From an uncultured Prevotella sp. (lineage in GTDB: Bacteria > Bacteroidota > Bacteroidia > Bacteroidales > Bacteroidaceae): DNA of 34,582 nucleotides. The stretch spans positions 1-34,582 of the forward strand of contig URDM01000024.1 in assembly GCA_900546575.1 (NCBI GenBank), written 5' to 3'. The notes under the pieces are model-generated. The model searched no databases and was not told where the DNA came from. It worked only from the letters and a program-made list of their open reading frames with translations. Numbering within the stretch: the first letter of the stretch is position 1; each line of letters starts with the position of its first letter. The position numbers were made by a program, and so were the translations under genes. Shown here piece by piece: positions 8,481-17,422 of this stretch.

Positions 8481-8538
8481 GGAGGACAGCAACTCATAAC
8501 GGCTGGTCTCCCACACATTGTTTTAACCCATGGAGACC
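8481..8538 (+). promoter_or_regulatory. Competing hairpins in the corA leader
   Basis: GGTCTCC (8505-8511) can pair perfectly with GGAGACC (8532-8538), which sits 7 nt before the corA start and could block ribosome access. Alternatively GCTGGTCTCC (8502-8511) can pair imperfectly with GGAGGACAGC (8481-8490), freeing the start. Such mutually exclusive pairing is typical of leaders that sense a signal, and Mg2+-responsive leaders are known for other Mg2+ transporters. No known riboswitch class was recognised. Confidence 0.35.
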
Positions 8539-8545
8539 TATCTTT

Positions 8546-9472
8546 ATGAGAACATTTTGGAATACAAACTCTACACTTAAGACCATCGACGAATGGCAGC
8601 CCAACTGCTGGATACAGGTAACGTGTCCGACAGACGAAGACCAGCAATTTCTGGAAGACAAATTCAACATACCCGACTATTTCCTGTCCGACATCAGCGA
8701 TGCCGACGAACGTGCACGCTACGAGTATGACGACGGATGGATGCTCATTATCCTTCGTATACCGTATGTCAAGGAGATACGCTCGCGCACGCCATACACC
8801 ACCGTGCCGCTCGGTATCATACACAAGCGCGACGTGACCATCACCGTATGCTATTACGAGACAAACATGATGATTGACTTTGTGTCGTACCAGCAGAAGC
8901 GCGGCGAGGGATTCACCGACTATGTCGACATGATTTTCCGACTTTTCCTGTCGTCGGCTGTATGGTATCTGAAGCGGCTGAAGCAGATAAACACCCTCAT
9001 CGAGAAAGCCAAGCACAACCTCGACCACAACGTCAACAACGAGTCGCTTATCGCCCTGTCGCGACTGCAGGACTCGCTCACATACTTCGTTACGTCCATA
9101 CGTGGCAACGAAACGTTGCTATCGAAGCTGAAGTTCAAACTTCAGGTGGACGAGCTTGATGCCGACCTTATCGAAGACGTTAACATCGAGATGTCGCAGG
9201 CACGCGAGACCACCAACATCTATTCGAACATTCTTGAGTCGACGATGGACACCTACTCCAGCATCATCAACAACAACATGAACACCGTGATGCGTACCCT
9301 TACGTCCGTGTCAATCATCATGATGTTGCCTACGCTTATATCTTCGTTCTTTGGAATGAACCTTATAAACGGTATGGAGGACAGCCGTTTCGGATTCCTC
9401 ATAGCGCTGCTCATATCCGTTGTCATCTCCGCCATGTCGTGGATAATACTCCGACACAAGCGACTCTTATAG
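8546..9472 (+). CDS. corA: CorA-family magnesium/cobalt transport protein
   Basis: 308 residues with the CorA layout: a soluble cytoplasmic N-terminal domain with long helices (about 1-250), then two transmembrane helices (about 252-268 and 282-301). The signature GMN motif (270-272, in SSFFGMNLING) lies between the helices, and the tail is short and basic (RHKRLL). CorA forms a pentameric channel in the inner membrane that lets Mg2+, and sometimes Co2+ or Ni2+, enter the cell. The start at 8546 gives the usual length; an out-of-frame ATG at 8530 opens a 16-codon frame overlapping the start and ending at 8580. The gene is alone and ends before a strong hairpin terminator. Confidence 0.95.
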   Translation: MRTFWNTNSTLKTIDEWQPNCWIQVTCPTDEDQQFLEDKFNIPDYFLSDISDADERARYEYDDGWMLIILRIPYVKEIRSRTPYTTVPLGIIHKRDVTITVCYYETNMMIDFVSYQQKRGEGFTDYVDMIFRLFLSSAVWYLKRLKQINTLIEKAKHNLDHNVNNESLIALSRLQDSLTYFVTSIRGNETLLSKLKFKLQVDELDADLIEDVNIEMSQARETTNIYSNILESTMDTYSSIINNNMNTVMRTLTSVSIIMMLPTLISSFFGMNLINGMEDSRFGFLIALLISVVISAMSWIILRHKRLL

Positions 9473-9481
9473 AAAACATAA

Positions 9482-9529
9482 AAGGCCCGAATAGCACTCA
9501 TTCACAGCGGATTGTGCTATTCGGGCCTT
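9482..9529 (+). terminator. Rho-independent terminator after corA
   Basis: A perfect 16-bp stem (AAGGCCCGAATAGCAC at 9482-9497 with GTGCTATTCGGGCCTT at 9514-9529), 16-nt loop, starting 9 bp after the stop codon and followed by GTTTGTG. Confidence 0.85.
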
Positions 9530-9580
9530 GTTTGTGTTGAAAAAAATCCGATTTTTTATTATAGTATGCAATTTTTTTAC

Positions 9581-9588
9581 TAATTTTG
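9581..9588 (+). promoter_or_regulatory. Probable -7 box for the GH77-GH95 operon
   Basis: TAATTTTG matches TAnnTTTG and lies 52 bp before the GH77 start. The -33 region is AT-rich without a clear TTG. Confidence 0.5.
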
Positions 9589-9640
9589 AACCAATTAAAA
9601 CTATAACCAGTGTCCACGCGGCACAAGAACCTTAACTGTA

Positions 9641-12376
9641 ATGACCATTCAATTTAATATTAATTACAACACCTCTTTTGGCGAAGAATTGTTGCTCAAC
9701 GTCATTGTGCCGACCGAAGACGGACAGGAGAAGACTGCCGTATTCGGCATGTCGACTGCCGACGGACGTCGCTGGCAGTACACTCTGAACAACATTGACG
9801 CTGCAGCCAATCCGCATATAGACTATTATTTCTCGCTTAGCAACGCCGGTAAGGAACTGAGTCGGGAATGGATCACCGTGACGCACCGCCTCGACCTCAA
9901 CATGGGTGGGGCTACAAACATAACAGTAAACAACCGCTGGAACGAGATTCCGCACGACTCCTATCTGTATACATCGGCATATACCGACTGCATCAACCGT
10001 CATCCGCGCCACTCGGTAGGACGCTCAGCATACAGCCGTACGGTGCGTCTGATAGTGCGTGCGCCTCAGCTCAGACTGGGCGAAAGGCTTGCCATAGTAG
10101 GCGAACATGCCTCGATGGGCGAGTGGAACACCGACCACGCCCTGCCGATGCACGAGCATAACTACAACGAATGGCAGATTGACCTCAACGCCAACGCCCT
10201 CGGTGTGCCCCAGCCAGCCAATAAAGGCGCTGAGGCTGTGCCAATGAAGGGATTGGAATACAAGTTCATAGCCGTCAGCACCGACGGTAAGGTGATGTGG
10301 GAGACATGCGACAACCGCACGCTGAAGCTTGATGCAATGGCTGCAGGCGACGTGTGTGTAATCGAAGAAGACCAGTCGTTCTTTGCCATGTGCAACCGAC
10401 GCCTCTCCGGAACACTCGTGCCGCTGTTCTCATTGCGCACCGAAGGCAGCTTCGGCGTAGGCGACTTCGGCGACCTTGCCGCAATGACCGACCTCGTGGC
10501 AGACACCGGTCAGCGAGTGCTGCAGCTGCTGCCCATCAACGACACTACCACGACGCGCCGATGGACCGACTCCTATCCCTATTCGTGCATAAGCATCTTT
10601 GCACTCAACCCTATATACGTCGACCTGCGCCAGTTGCCGCCTCTGGCAGATGCCAAGCAGCAGGCAGAGTTTGAAGCGTTGCGCCAGGAGCTCAACGCAC
10701 TCCCGGCTGTCGACTACGAGCGCGTGATACGCGCCAAGGAGCAGTACATGCACCTCATGTATGAGCAGGAGAGCGAACGCACCATGCGTTCGGCAGCCTT
10801 CAAGAAGTTCTTCCGCGACAACGAATACTGGCTCGTGCCATACGCACAGTACAGCTATCTGCGCGACGCATACGGCACAGCCGACTTCAATACTTGGCCC
10901 AGCCATCGTGAATGGACGGAAGCCGAGCGCGGACAACTGTCAAATCCGCGCACCAAGGCATACAAGAAACTCGCCTTCTTCTACTATCTGCAGTTCGTGC
11001 TCGACCAGCAGATGAGCGCCGCACACGAGCATGCCATGGCACGTGGCGTGATACTCAAGGGCGACATCCCTATCGGTGTAGACCGTACAGGATGCGACGT
11101 ATGGTTCGAACCGCAATACTTCAACCTTGACGGACAGGCAGGTGCTCCGCCAGACGCATTCTCTGTCAACGGACAGAACTGGGGATTCCCTACATACAAC
11201 TGGGACCGTATGCTTGCTGACGGATGCCAGTGGTGGGTGCGTCGATTCCGCAATATGGCCAAGTATTTCGACGCTTACCGCATCGACCACGTGCTCGGAT
11301 TCTTCCGTATATGGGACATTCCGGTGGACTGCGTACATGGTTTGCTTGGACAGTTCTCGCCGGCTCTGCCTATGACCAAGGCGGAGATAGGCAGCTACGG
11401 ATTTGAGTTTGACGAGGAACGGCACACACGTCCGTTCATCAACAAGTGGGTGCTGGAGCGCATCTTCGGCGAACGTGCCTTGGATGTAGCCGAAAAATAT
11501 CTGCAGCCCATTGCCGAAGACGGCACCTTCAGCATGCGTCCCGAATACGACACGGAGCGTAAGGTGCAGGCTGCATTTGCCGGTAAGAACTCTGCTGCCG
11601 ATACGGCATTGCGCGACGGATTGTACAAGCTCATCGAGAATGTGCTGTTCGTGCGCGACCGCAAGCGCAACTATCTCTATCATCCGCGCATCACGGCACA
11701 TCTCACCTTCGCCTATGCTGCACTCAGCGACGACGACAAGCAGCGCTTCTACCGACTCTATGACGACTTCTATTATCGTCGCCACAACATGTTCTGGTAT
11801 CGTGAGGCTATGAAGAAACTGCCCCGACTGGTGCAGGCTACACGCATGCTTGTATGTGCCGAAGACCTCGGTATGGTGCCCGAGAGTGTAGACTGGGTCA
11901 TGAAAGACCTGCGCATTCTCTCGCTCAACGTCCAGACCATGCCCAAGGAGTATGGTGTACGCTTTGCCGATCTGTCGAAATATCCCTACCGCTCGGTTTG
12001 CCTCTTCTCATCGCACGACATGCCTACGCTCCGTCTGTGGTGGGACGAAGACAAGGAGGTGGCACAAGACTACTACGAGTCGGTACTCTATCATACTGGT
12101 GCAGCACCTCATCCGCTGCCAGGATGGCTGGCACGTGAGATAATAGTGCGCCAGATGCAGACCCCGTCGATGTTGTGCATAGTGCAGTTGCAGGACTGGC
12201 TTGCTACAGACGAACGCATCCGTCAGGTCGATCCTACCGGCGAGCGTGTCAACGTGCCTGCCAATCCGTTCCATTACTGGCGCTATCGTATGCCTATGAC
12301 AATCGAGTCGCTGAAGGCTGACCGCGACTTTGTGAACAGCATCAAGGATATCGTCGACGAGACAGGAAGATACTAA
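9641..12376 (+). CDS. malQ: 4-alpha-glucanotransferase (GH77) with N-terminal starch-binding domains
   Basis: 911 residues with no signal peptide, hence cytoplasmic. The N-terminus holds two CBM20-like starch-binding domains (about 1-115 and 125-245). The rest (about 255-905) is a GH77 barrel with the long insertion seen in the plant DPE2 and Bacteroidetes type. Catalytic residues: nucleophile D549 in AYRIDHVLGFFRIW, acid/base E741 in CAEDLGMVPESV and stabilising D793 in SSHDMPTLRLWW. The enzyme transfers alpha-1,4-glucan segments between maltodextrins or glycogen-like acceptors, releasing glucose. The architecture matches the disproportionating enzyme common in Bacteroidales. GH95 follows 14 bp downstream. 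The gene symbol is by function, since DPE2-type enzymes differ from classical MalQ. Confidence 0.93.
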   Translation: MTIQFNINYNTSFGEELLLNVIVPTEDGQEKTAVFGMSTADGRRWQYTLNNIDAAANPHIDYYFSLSNAGKELSREWITVTHRLDLNMGGATNITVNNRWNEIPHDSYLYTSAYTDCINRHPRHSVGRSAYSRTVRLIVRAPQLRLGERLAIVGEHASMGEWNTDHALPMHEHNYNEWQIDLNANALGVPQPANKGAEAVPMKGLEYKFIAVSTDGKVMWETCDNRTLKLDAMAAGDVCVIEEDQSFFAMCNRRLSGTLVPLFSLRTEGSFGVGDFGDLAAMTDLVADTGQRVLQLLPINDTTTTRRWTDSYPYSCISIFALNPIYVDLRQLPPLADAKQQAEFEALRQELNALPAVDYERVIRAKEQYMHLMYEQESERTMRSAAFKKFFRDNEYWLVPYAQYSYLRDAYGTADFNTWPSHREWTEAERGQLSNPRTKAYKKLAFFYYLQFVLDQQMSAAHEHAMARGVILKGDIPIGVDRTGCDVWFEPQYFNLDGQAGAPPDAFSVNGQNWGFPTYNWDRMLADGCQWWVRRFRNMAKYFDAYRIDHVLGFFRIWDIPVDCVHGLLGQFSPALPMTKAEIGSYGFEFDEERHTRPFINKWVLERIFGERALDVAEKYLQPIAEDGTFSMRPEYDTERKVQAAFAGKNSAADTALRDGLYKLIENVLFVRDRKRNYLYHPRITAHLTFAYAALSDDDKQRFYRLYDDFYYRRHNMFWYREAMKKLPRLVQATRMLVCAEDLGMVPESVDWVMKDLRILSLNVQTMPKEYGVRFADLSKYPYRSVCLFSSHDMPTLRLWWDEDKEVAQDYYESVLYHTGAAPHPLPGWLAREIIVRQMQTPSMLCIVQLQDWLATDERIRQVDPTGERVNVPANPFHYWRYRMPMTIESLKADRDFVNSIKDIVDETGRY

Positions 12377-12390
12377 TAAACCAAATACAA

Positions 12391-14871
12391 ATGCTTAAAA
12401 AAATTCTCTACACCGTTGCACTCGTTGCAACTTCATCAACAACAGCCATGGCGCAGCACGGCCTTAGCTATTGGTTTGACACTCCAGCCACTATGCGAGG
12501 ACAAGCCGTCTGGTATGGCGGTAATCCACAAATGTGGAAAGGCGAAAACAAGCCAGAAAGAGCGGGCGATACTGTGAAGAATCCCGACCAGGAATGGGAG
12601 TCGCAGTCGCTTCCTATAGGCAATGGCTCGATAGGTGCCAACATCATGGGTTCTGTTCCTGCCGAGCGTATCACGCTCAACGAGAAGACACTATGGCGTG
12701 GCGGACCTAACACAAGCAAGGGTGCACGCTACTACTGGGATGTCAACAAGCAGTCGGCTGGTGTCATCAAGGACATACGTCAGGCTTTTGTCGACAACGA
12801 CTTGAAGAAGGCGGAAATGCTTACACGCAAGAACTTCAACAGTCCGGTGCCCTACGAGGCAGATGCAGAGAAACCTTTCCGCTTCGGTAGCTTCACTACA
12901 GCAGGCGAACTGTACATTGAGACCGGACTGAGCGAGGTGGGCATGACGGGCTATCGCCGCTCGCTCTCTATTGACTCGGCTCTGGCTGTAGTGTCGTTTG
13001 CCAAGGACGGCGTCAGCTATACACGCGAATACTTTGTCAGCTATCCTGCCAACGTGATGGCTGTACGCTTCAAGGCTTCGCGTAAGGGGATGCAGAACCT
13101 CGTGCTTTCGTATGCCAAGAACCCCGTTTCGGAGGGCAAGATGATAGCCGAAGGCAACGACGAACTCTTGTGGAACGCTCGTCTCGACAATAATAATATG
13201 CAGTATTGCATACGTATGAAGGCGGTGGCAAAGGGCGGAACCGTAGACAATCATAACGGAAAAATCACCGTTAAGGGTGCCGACGAGGTGGTGTTCATCA
13301 TCACAGCCGACACCGACTACAAGCCCAACTACAATCCCAACTTCGACGATGCAAAGGCTTATGTAGGCGTCAATCCTGAGTCTACTACACGCCAGTGGGT
13401 CGACAAGGCTGTAGCCAAGGGCTATGAGTCGCTGTTCAAGGAGCATTACAATGACTACGCCAGTCTGTTCAACCGCGTAAAGCTCAACATCAACAACGCA
13501 ACAGCCAACGTTAAGGACATGCCTATCAACCAGCGACTCAGCAACTATCGTCGCGGTCAGAAGGACTTCTATCTCGAACAGCTCTACTATCAGTTCGGTC
13601 GCTATCTGCTCATCGCTTCGTCGCGCCCCGGCAATATGCCTGCCAATCTGCAGGGAGTATGGCACAACAACGTTGACGGACCTTGGCGTGTAGACTATCA
13701 CACCAACATCAACGTGCAGATGAACTACTGGCCGGCATGCCAGACCAACCTCAGCGAGTGCGAACAGCCGTTGTTCGACTTCATACGTACTCTCGTCAAG
13801 CCGGGCGAGGTTACTGCCAAGGCATATTTCGGTACACGTGGATGGACAACATCTGTATCTGCCAACATCTTCGGATTCACTTCGCCCTTGGCGAGCGAGG
13901 ATATGTCGTGGAACTTCTCGCCGTTTGCCGGTCCGTGGCTTGCCACACACATGTGGAACTATTATGACTACACCCGCGACCGCCGATTCCTTGCCAATGA
14001 GGCTTACGACATAATCAAGGGTAGTGCCGACTTTGCTGCCGACTATCTGTGGCACCGCAAGGATGGAGTATATACAGCTGCGCCTTCTACTTCGCCCGAA
14101 CACGGACCGGTAGACGAGGGTGCTACGTTTGCTCACGCTGTAGTTCGTGAGATTCTTATGGATGCTATCGAGGCAAGCAAGATTCTCGGTCGCGACGCCA
14201 AGGACCGTCGTGTGTGGGAAGATGCATTGAAGCACATCGCTCCTTATCAGATAGGTCGTTACGGACAGCTTATGGAATGGTCGCGCGACATTGACGACCC
14301 GAAGGACGAGCACCGTCACGTCAATCATCTGTTCGGCTTGCATCCGGGTCACACCGTTTCGCCTGTCACTACTCCCGAGCTTGCAAAGGCTTCGCGTGTA
14401 GTGCTTGAGCATCGTGGCGACGGAGCTACAGGCTGGTCGATGGGATGGAAGCTCAATCAGTGGGCACGTCTGCATGACGGCAACCACGCATACAAGCTCT
14501 ATGGCAACCTGCTTAAGAATGGTACACTCGACAATCTGTGGGACACTCACGCTCCATTCCAGATTGATGGAAACTTCGGTGGTACGGCAGGTGTGACCGA
14601 AATGCTTATGCAGAGTCACATGGGATTCATACATCTGTTGCCTGCATTGCCCGATGCATGGGCTGAAGGCAATGTTGAGGGACTGCGTGCTCGTGGCAAT
14701 TTCACCGTAGGTATCGTATGGAATGGTGGCAAGCTTACTAAGGCTACCGTTTATTCAGGTGCTGGTGAGCCGTGCGAGGTGCGCTATGGCGACCAGACCG
14801 TACGCTTCAAGACCCAAAAGGGCAAGACATACAGCATTACCAGCGTGAATGGTAAGCTGATTGTTAAGTAA
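12391..14871 (+). CDS. GH95 alpha-L-fucosidase / alpha-L-galactosidase, exported
   Basis: 826 residues with a signal peptide (MLKKILYTVALVATSSTTAMAQ). The GH95 layout is an N-terminal beta-sandwich domain with LPIGNGSIGANIMG, an (alpha/alpha)6 barrel and a C-terminal beta domain. By comparison with Bifidobacterium AfcA, the Asn pair activating water is N439 and N441 (TNINVQMNYWPA), the general acid is E570 (TSPEHGP) and a further conserved Asp is D726 (QIDGNFGG). GH95 enzymes remove alpha-1,2-linked L-fucose by inversion, and some Bacteroides members prefer alpha-L-galactose in xylan; the deciding residue could not be placed with confidence. It probably acts in the periplasm. It lies 14 bp after the GH77 gene, an odd functional pairing, and ends at a terminator. 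Confidence 0.92.
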   Translation: MLKKILYTVALVATSSTTAMAQHGLSYWFDTPATMRGQAVWYGGNPQMWKGENKPERAGDTVKNPDQEWESQSLPIGNGSIGANIMGSVPAERITLNEKTLWRGGPNTSKGARYYWDVNKQSAGVIKDIRQAFVDNDLKKAEMLTRKNFNSPVPYEADAEKPFRFGSFTTAGELYIETGLSEVGMTGYRRSLSIDSALAVVSFAKDGVSYTREYFVSYPANVMAVRFKASRKGMQNLVLSYAKNPVSEGKMIAEGNDELLWNARLDNNNMQYCIRMKAVAKGGTVDNHNGKITVKGADEVVFIITADTDYKPNYNPNFDDAKAYVGVNPESTTRQWVDKAVAKGYESLFKEHYNDYASLFNRVKLNINNATANVKDMPINQRLSNYRRGQKDFYLEQLYYQFGRYLLIASSRPGNMPANLQGVWHNNVDGPWRVDYHTNINVQMNYWPACQTNLSECEQPLFDFIRTLVKPGEVTAKAYFGTRGWTTSVSANIFGFTSPLASEDMSWNFSPFAGPWLATHMWNYYDYTRDRRFLANEAYDIIKGSADFAADYLWHRKDGVYTAAPSTSPEHGPVDEGATFAHAVVREILMDAIEASKILGRDAKDRRVWEDALKHIAPYQIGRYGQLMEWSRDIDDPKDEHRHVNHLFGLHPGHTVSPVTTPELAKASRVVLEHRGDGATGWSMGWKLNQWARLHDGNHAYKLYGNLLKNGTLDNLWDTHAPFQIDGNFGGTAGVTEMLMQSHMGFIHLLPALPDAWAEGNVEGLRARGNFTVGIVWNGGKLTKATVYSGAGEPCEVRYGDQTVRFKTQKGKTYSITSVNGKLIVK

Positions 14872-14890
14872 GGGCAAAACATTTATATAC

Positions 14891-14937
14891 AAAAAAAACT
14901 GGCAAGTCGACCAATTGGTCAACTTGCCAGTTTTTTT
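14891..14937. terminator. Bidirectional terminator between GH95 and gpmI
   Basis: A run of A, then ACTGGCAAGT (14898-14907) paired with ACTTGCCAGT (14922-14931), then a run of T. The interior holds the 12-bp palindrome GACCAATTGGTC. A tracts on one side and T tracts on the other suit termination in both directions between convergent genes. Confidence 0.88.
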
Positions 14938-14948
14938 ATTTATTTAGT

Positions 14949-14996
14949 AAATCCGTAGATTACTTGTTTATTTGGTTAATCCGTAGATTACTTGTT
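14949..14996. repeat. 29-bp-spaced direct repeat overlapping the gpmI stop
   Basis: AATCCGTAGATTACTTGTT occurs at 14949-14967 and again at 14978-14996. The second copy carries the last codons and stop of the minus-strand gpmI gene. It looks like a local tandem duplication of the gene's 3' end. Confidence 0.85.
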
Positions 14997-16511
14997 GTCC
15001 TCAATAAGGTTCTCGCCAGTCATATCGGCAGGCTGCTCCAGTCCCATAATGTGGAGAATAGAAGGAGCTACGTCAGCCAGACGACCGTCCTTGACAGTTG
15101 CTGAGTTGTTGTCAGTAACGTAGATGAACGGAACCGGGTTCAATGAATGGGCTGTGTTAGGAGTGCCATCCTCGTTAAGAGCGTGGTCGGCGTTGCCGTG
15201 GTCGGCGATGATGATAGTCTCGTAATCGTTAGCCTTGGCAGTCTCAACAACCTCCTTAACGCAGTTGTCGATAGCGTGAACAGCCTTGGCGATAGCGTTG
15301 TAGATACCGGTGTGGCCTACCATGTCACCGTTGGCGAAGTTGACAACGATGAAGTCGTACTCCTGAGTCTTGATAGCACCAACGAGCTTGTCCTTAACCT
15401 CATATGCGCTCATCTCCGGCTTCAAGTCGTAAGTGGCAACCTTTGGTGAAGGAACAAGGATACGGTCCTCACCCTCGTACGGAGTCTCACGTCCGCCGTT
15501 GAAGAAGAATGTTACGTGAGCATACTTCTCTGTCTCGGCTGTATGGAGCTGACGCTTGCCGTTGGCAGCGAGGTATTCGCCGAGAGTATTTGTTACGTTC
15601 TCCTTCGGGAAGAGGATGTGTACACCCTCAAACGAAGCGTCGTACGGAGTCATGCAGTAGTACTGCAGATCCTTGATGGTGTGCATGCCAGCCTCGGTGT
15701 AGTCCTTCTGTGTGAGCACTTCGGTAAGCTCCTTGGCACGGTCGTTACGATAGTTGATGAAGATGACAACGTCGCCCTCCTGGATTGTACCATCAACAGT
15801 AGAGTTGTTGATAGGAAGGATGAACTCATCAGTTACGCCGTCATCGTAGCTTTCCTGCATAGCCTGAACCATATCAGCCGACTGCTTGCCCTTGCCTTCA
15901 ACGAGCAGGTCGTAAGCTTCCTTGACGCGCTCCCAACGCTTGTCGCGGTCCATTGCATAGAAACGACCTACGATGCTTGCGATGTGTGCGCCGTTGTCAG
16001 AGCAGCACTTCTGTACCTGCTCGATGAATCCCTTGCCCGACTTCGGGTCGGTATCACGGCCGTCCATAAAGCAGTGTACGTATACGTCCTTCAGTCCGTA
16101 CTCCTTACCAATCTCGATGAACTTGAAGAGGTGGTTGAGTGAAGAGTGTACGCCACCGGTAGAAGTAAGACCCATGAGGTGAAGCTTCTTGCCAGTCTTC
16201 TGAGCATAGCTGTAAGCGTTAATGATTTCCTTGTTCTTGAGGATAGAACCGTCCTTGCATGCGCGGTTGATCTTTACGAGGTCCTGATAAACGATGCGAC
16301 CAGCACCGATGTTGAGGTGACCTACCTCCGAGTTACCCATCTGTCCTTCGGGCAGACCAACGTCTTCGCCACAGGTGAGGAGCTGTGAGTGAGCACTAAC
16401 AGCTGTGAGATAGTCGAGATAAGGAGTAGGTGTGTTGTAGATAACGTCTCCCTTGCCATGCTGGCCGATGCCCCATCCGTCGAGGATCATCAATAATGCT
16501 TTCTTTGCCAT
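14988..16511 (-). CDS. gpmI: 2,3-bisphosphoglycerate-independent phosphoglycerate mutase
   Basis: 507 residues, the normal length for the cofactor-independent, Mn-dependent mutase that interconverts 3- and 2-phosphoglycerate in glycolysis. Alkaline-phosphatase-superfamily features are present: metal ligand D11 in LMILDGWGIG, phosphorylated S61 in GQMGNSEVGHLNIGAGR, the substrate-binding FMDGRDTDP and DRDKRWERV segments, NFANGDMVGHTG, and the C-terminal metal site IADHGNADH. The start at 16511 gives MAKKALLMIL as expected. The gene is monocistronic, with a good promoter at 16601-16632 and a terminator shared with GH95. Confidence 0.97.
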   Translation of the reverse strand: MAKKALLMILDGWGIGQHGKGDVIYNTPTPYLDYLTAVSAHSQLLTCGEDVGLPEGQMGNSEVGHLNIGAGRIVYQDLVKINRACKDGSILKNKEIINAYSYAQKTGKKLHLMGLTSTGGVHSSLNHLFKFIEIGKEYGLKDVYVHCFMDGRDTDPKSGKGFIEQVQKCCSDNGAHIASIVGRFYAMDRDKRWERVKEAYDLLVEGKGKQSADMVQAMQESYDDGVTDEFILPINNSTVDGTIQEGDVVIFINYRNDRAKELTEVLTQKDYTEAGMHTIKDLQYYCMTPYDASFEGVHILFPKENVTNTLGEYLAANGKRQLHTAETEKYAHVTFFFNGGRETPYEGEDRILVPSPKVATYDLKPEMSAYEVKDKLVGAIKTQEYDFIVVNFANGDMVGHTGIYNAIAKAVHAIDNCVKEVVETAKANDYETIIIADHGNADHALNEDGTPNTAHSLNPVPFIYVTDNNSATVKDGRLADVAPSILHIMGLEQPADMTGENLIEDNK

Positions 16512-16600
16512 AATTATTATAAAATCTTATAAATGAATTGTTTTGCGACATAAAGGCTCCCCAATGCTTTACACATTGTCACCTTATTATATACAATATG

Positions 16601-16632
16601 CAAAATTACAATTTTCGATTTAATTGGCAAAA
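16601..16632 (-). promoter_or_regulatory. gpmI promoter (-33/-7)
   Basis: On the minus strand TTTTG (16628-16632) is followed, after exactly 19 nt, by TAATTTTG (16601-16608), a close fit to the Bacteroidetes consensus. Transcription would begin about 80-90 nt before the gpmI start. Confidence 0.75.
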
Positions 16633-16672
16633 TAACACAAAACAAGTTTAACAACAATTATATAGAACCTCT

Positions 16673-17407
16673 TTAGCCCTGCATTTCGCGCCATTCGCGT
16701 GGCGACATGCCCGTATTGTCGTTGAAAATCTTGTACAGTTGGCTGCGCGATGAGAATCCGCAATATACCGATATTGTGTCGTTGTTGTATTCGGGATGTG
16801 CCTTGACAAGCCGTTGCGCTTCGGCAAAGCGTATGCCCGACAACCATACTCTGAATGTAGAGTTAAGGTACTGGTCGAAGTATTGGCTCAGTCGTATGCG
16901 CGAAATGCCGGTTTGTTGCGACAGCTTGCCTATGTTGGCAGAGCTGTCCCTGAATCCTCCATTTGCAACCCATTGTTCCAGTATATTGCTTATTCTTTCG
17001 ATTTGTCCAGTCGATATGGTTGTAGGGTCATCGTCAGCCAATTCATTGTAGTAGTCTGATGCATTGCCGTATGTTTCGTCTTCGGTCAGCACGTCTTCAA
17101 CGGGAGCCATGTTGAAGCCTAATGCCACAAAACTTGAAACGAACAGAAACATAGTGAACAGCATTAGCGGACCGACGACATATAATGCCGGTCGCCAAGT
17201 TACAGCAAAAATAAGTGTGGACGACAGCATGGAAAGCAATAGATAACTTGCTTTTGTGTAGCGGTCGTACGTTGATATGTCGCCGCCGGTGTCGTTGTTG
17301 ATGCGGTGTTGTGTGCGTCTTAGTATAATGGTAGGCGACGTCATAAAGTACACCATGCTCAAGGCGAACATGGCGAATATTATACCACGCATTCCGTCAA
17401 GTGCCAT
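16673..17407 (-). CDS. AraC-type regulator, C-terminal fragment (membrane segments plus helix-turn-helix)
   Basis: 244 residues from the ATG at 17407. It carries about three hydrophobic segments (residues about 8-25, 52-70 and 75-98), an acidic linker, and a C-terminal AraC/XylS DNA-binding domain (about 140-243) with a typical second helix-turn-helix region (SVYCGFSSRSQLYKIFNDNTGMSPREWR). The frame continues upstream through a single TAG at 17423-17425 into another membrane segment gene (17423-17785), so the two were very probably one protein of 370 codons plus stop. Translation from 17407 could still make a DNA-binding membrane protein by reinitiation 15 nt after the amber codon. Target genes are unknown; the nearest candidates are the envelope genes to the right. 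Confidence 0.85.
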   Translation of the reverse strand: MALDGMRGIIFAMFALSMVYFMTSPTIILRRTQHRINNDTGGDISTYDRYTKASYLLLSMLSSTLIFAVTWRPALYVVGPLMLFTMFLFVSSFVALGFNMAPVEDVLTEDETYGNASDYYNELADDDPTTISTGQIERISNILEQWVANGGFRDSSANIGKLSQQTGISRIRLSQYFDQYLNSTFRVWLSGIRFAEAQRLVKAHPEYNNDTISVYCGFSSRSQLYKIFNDNTGMSPREWREMQG

Positions 17408-17422
17408 ATTGCCACTTGTATA

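Larger units (their letters stand above)
8009..8545. other. Divergent intergenic region with two promoters and the corA leader
   Basis: Left part: leader and promoter of the minus-strand hydrolase. Middle (about 8165-8400): AT-rich, with nothing recognised. Right part: a TACCTTTG box at 8405-8412 followed by a 133-nt leader to corA. No gene longer than a leader peptide is supported. Confidence 0.65.

Noticed and set aside
12691..14634. 647-codon minus-strand open frame opposite GH95
   Set aside because: A long shadow frame caused by codon bias of the GH95 gene; no motif, and Cys/Val/Ile-rich nonsense composition. Similar shadows lie opposite GH97, GH31 and GH77.
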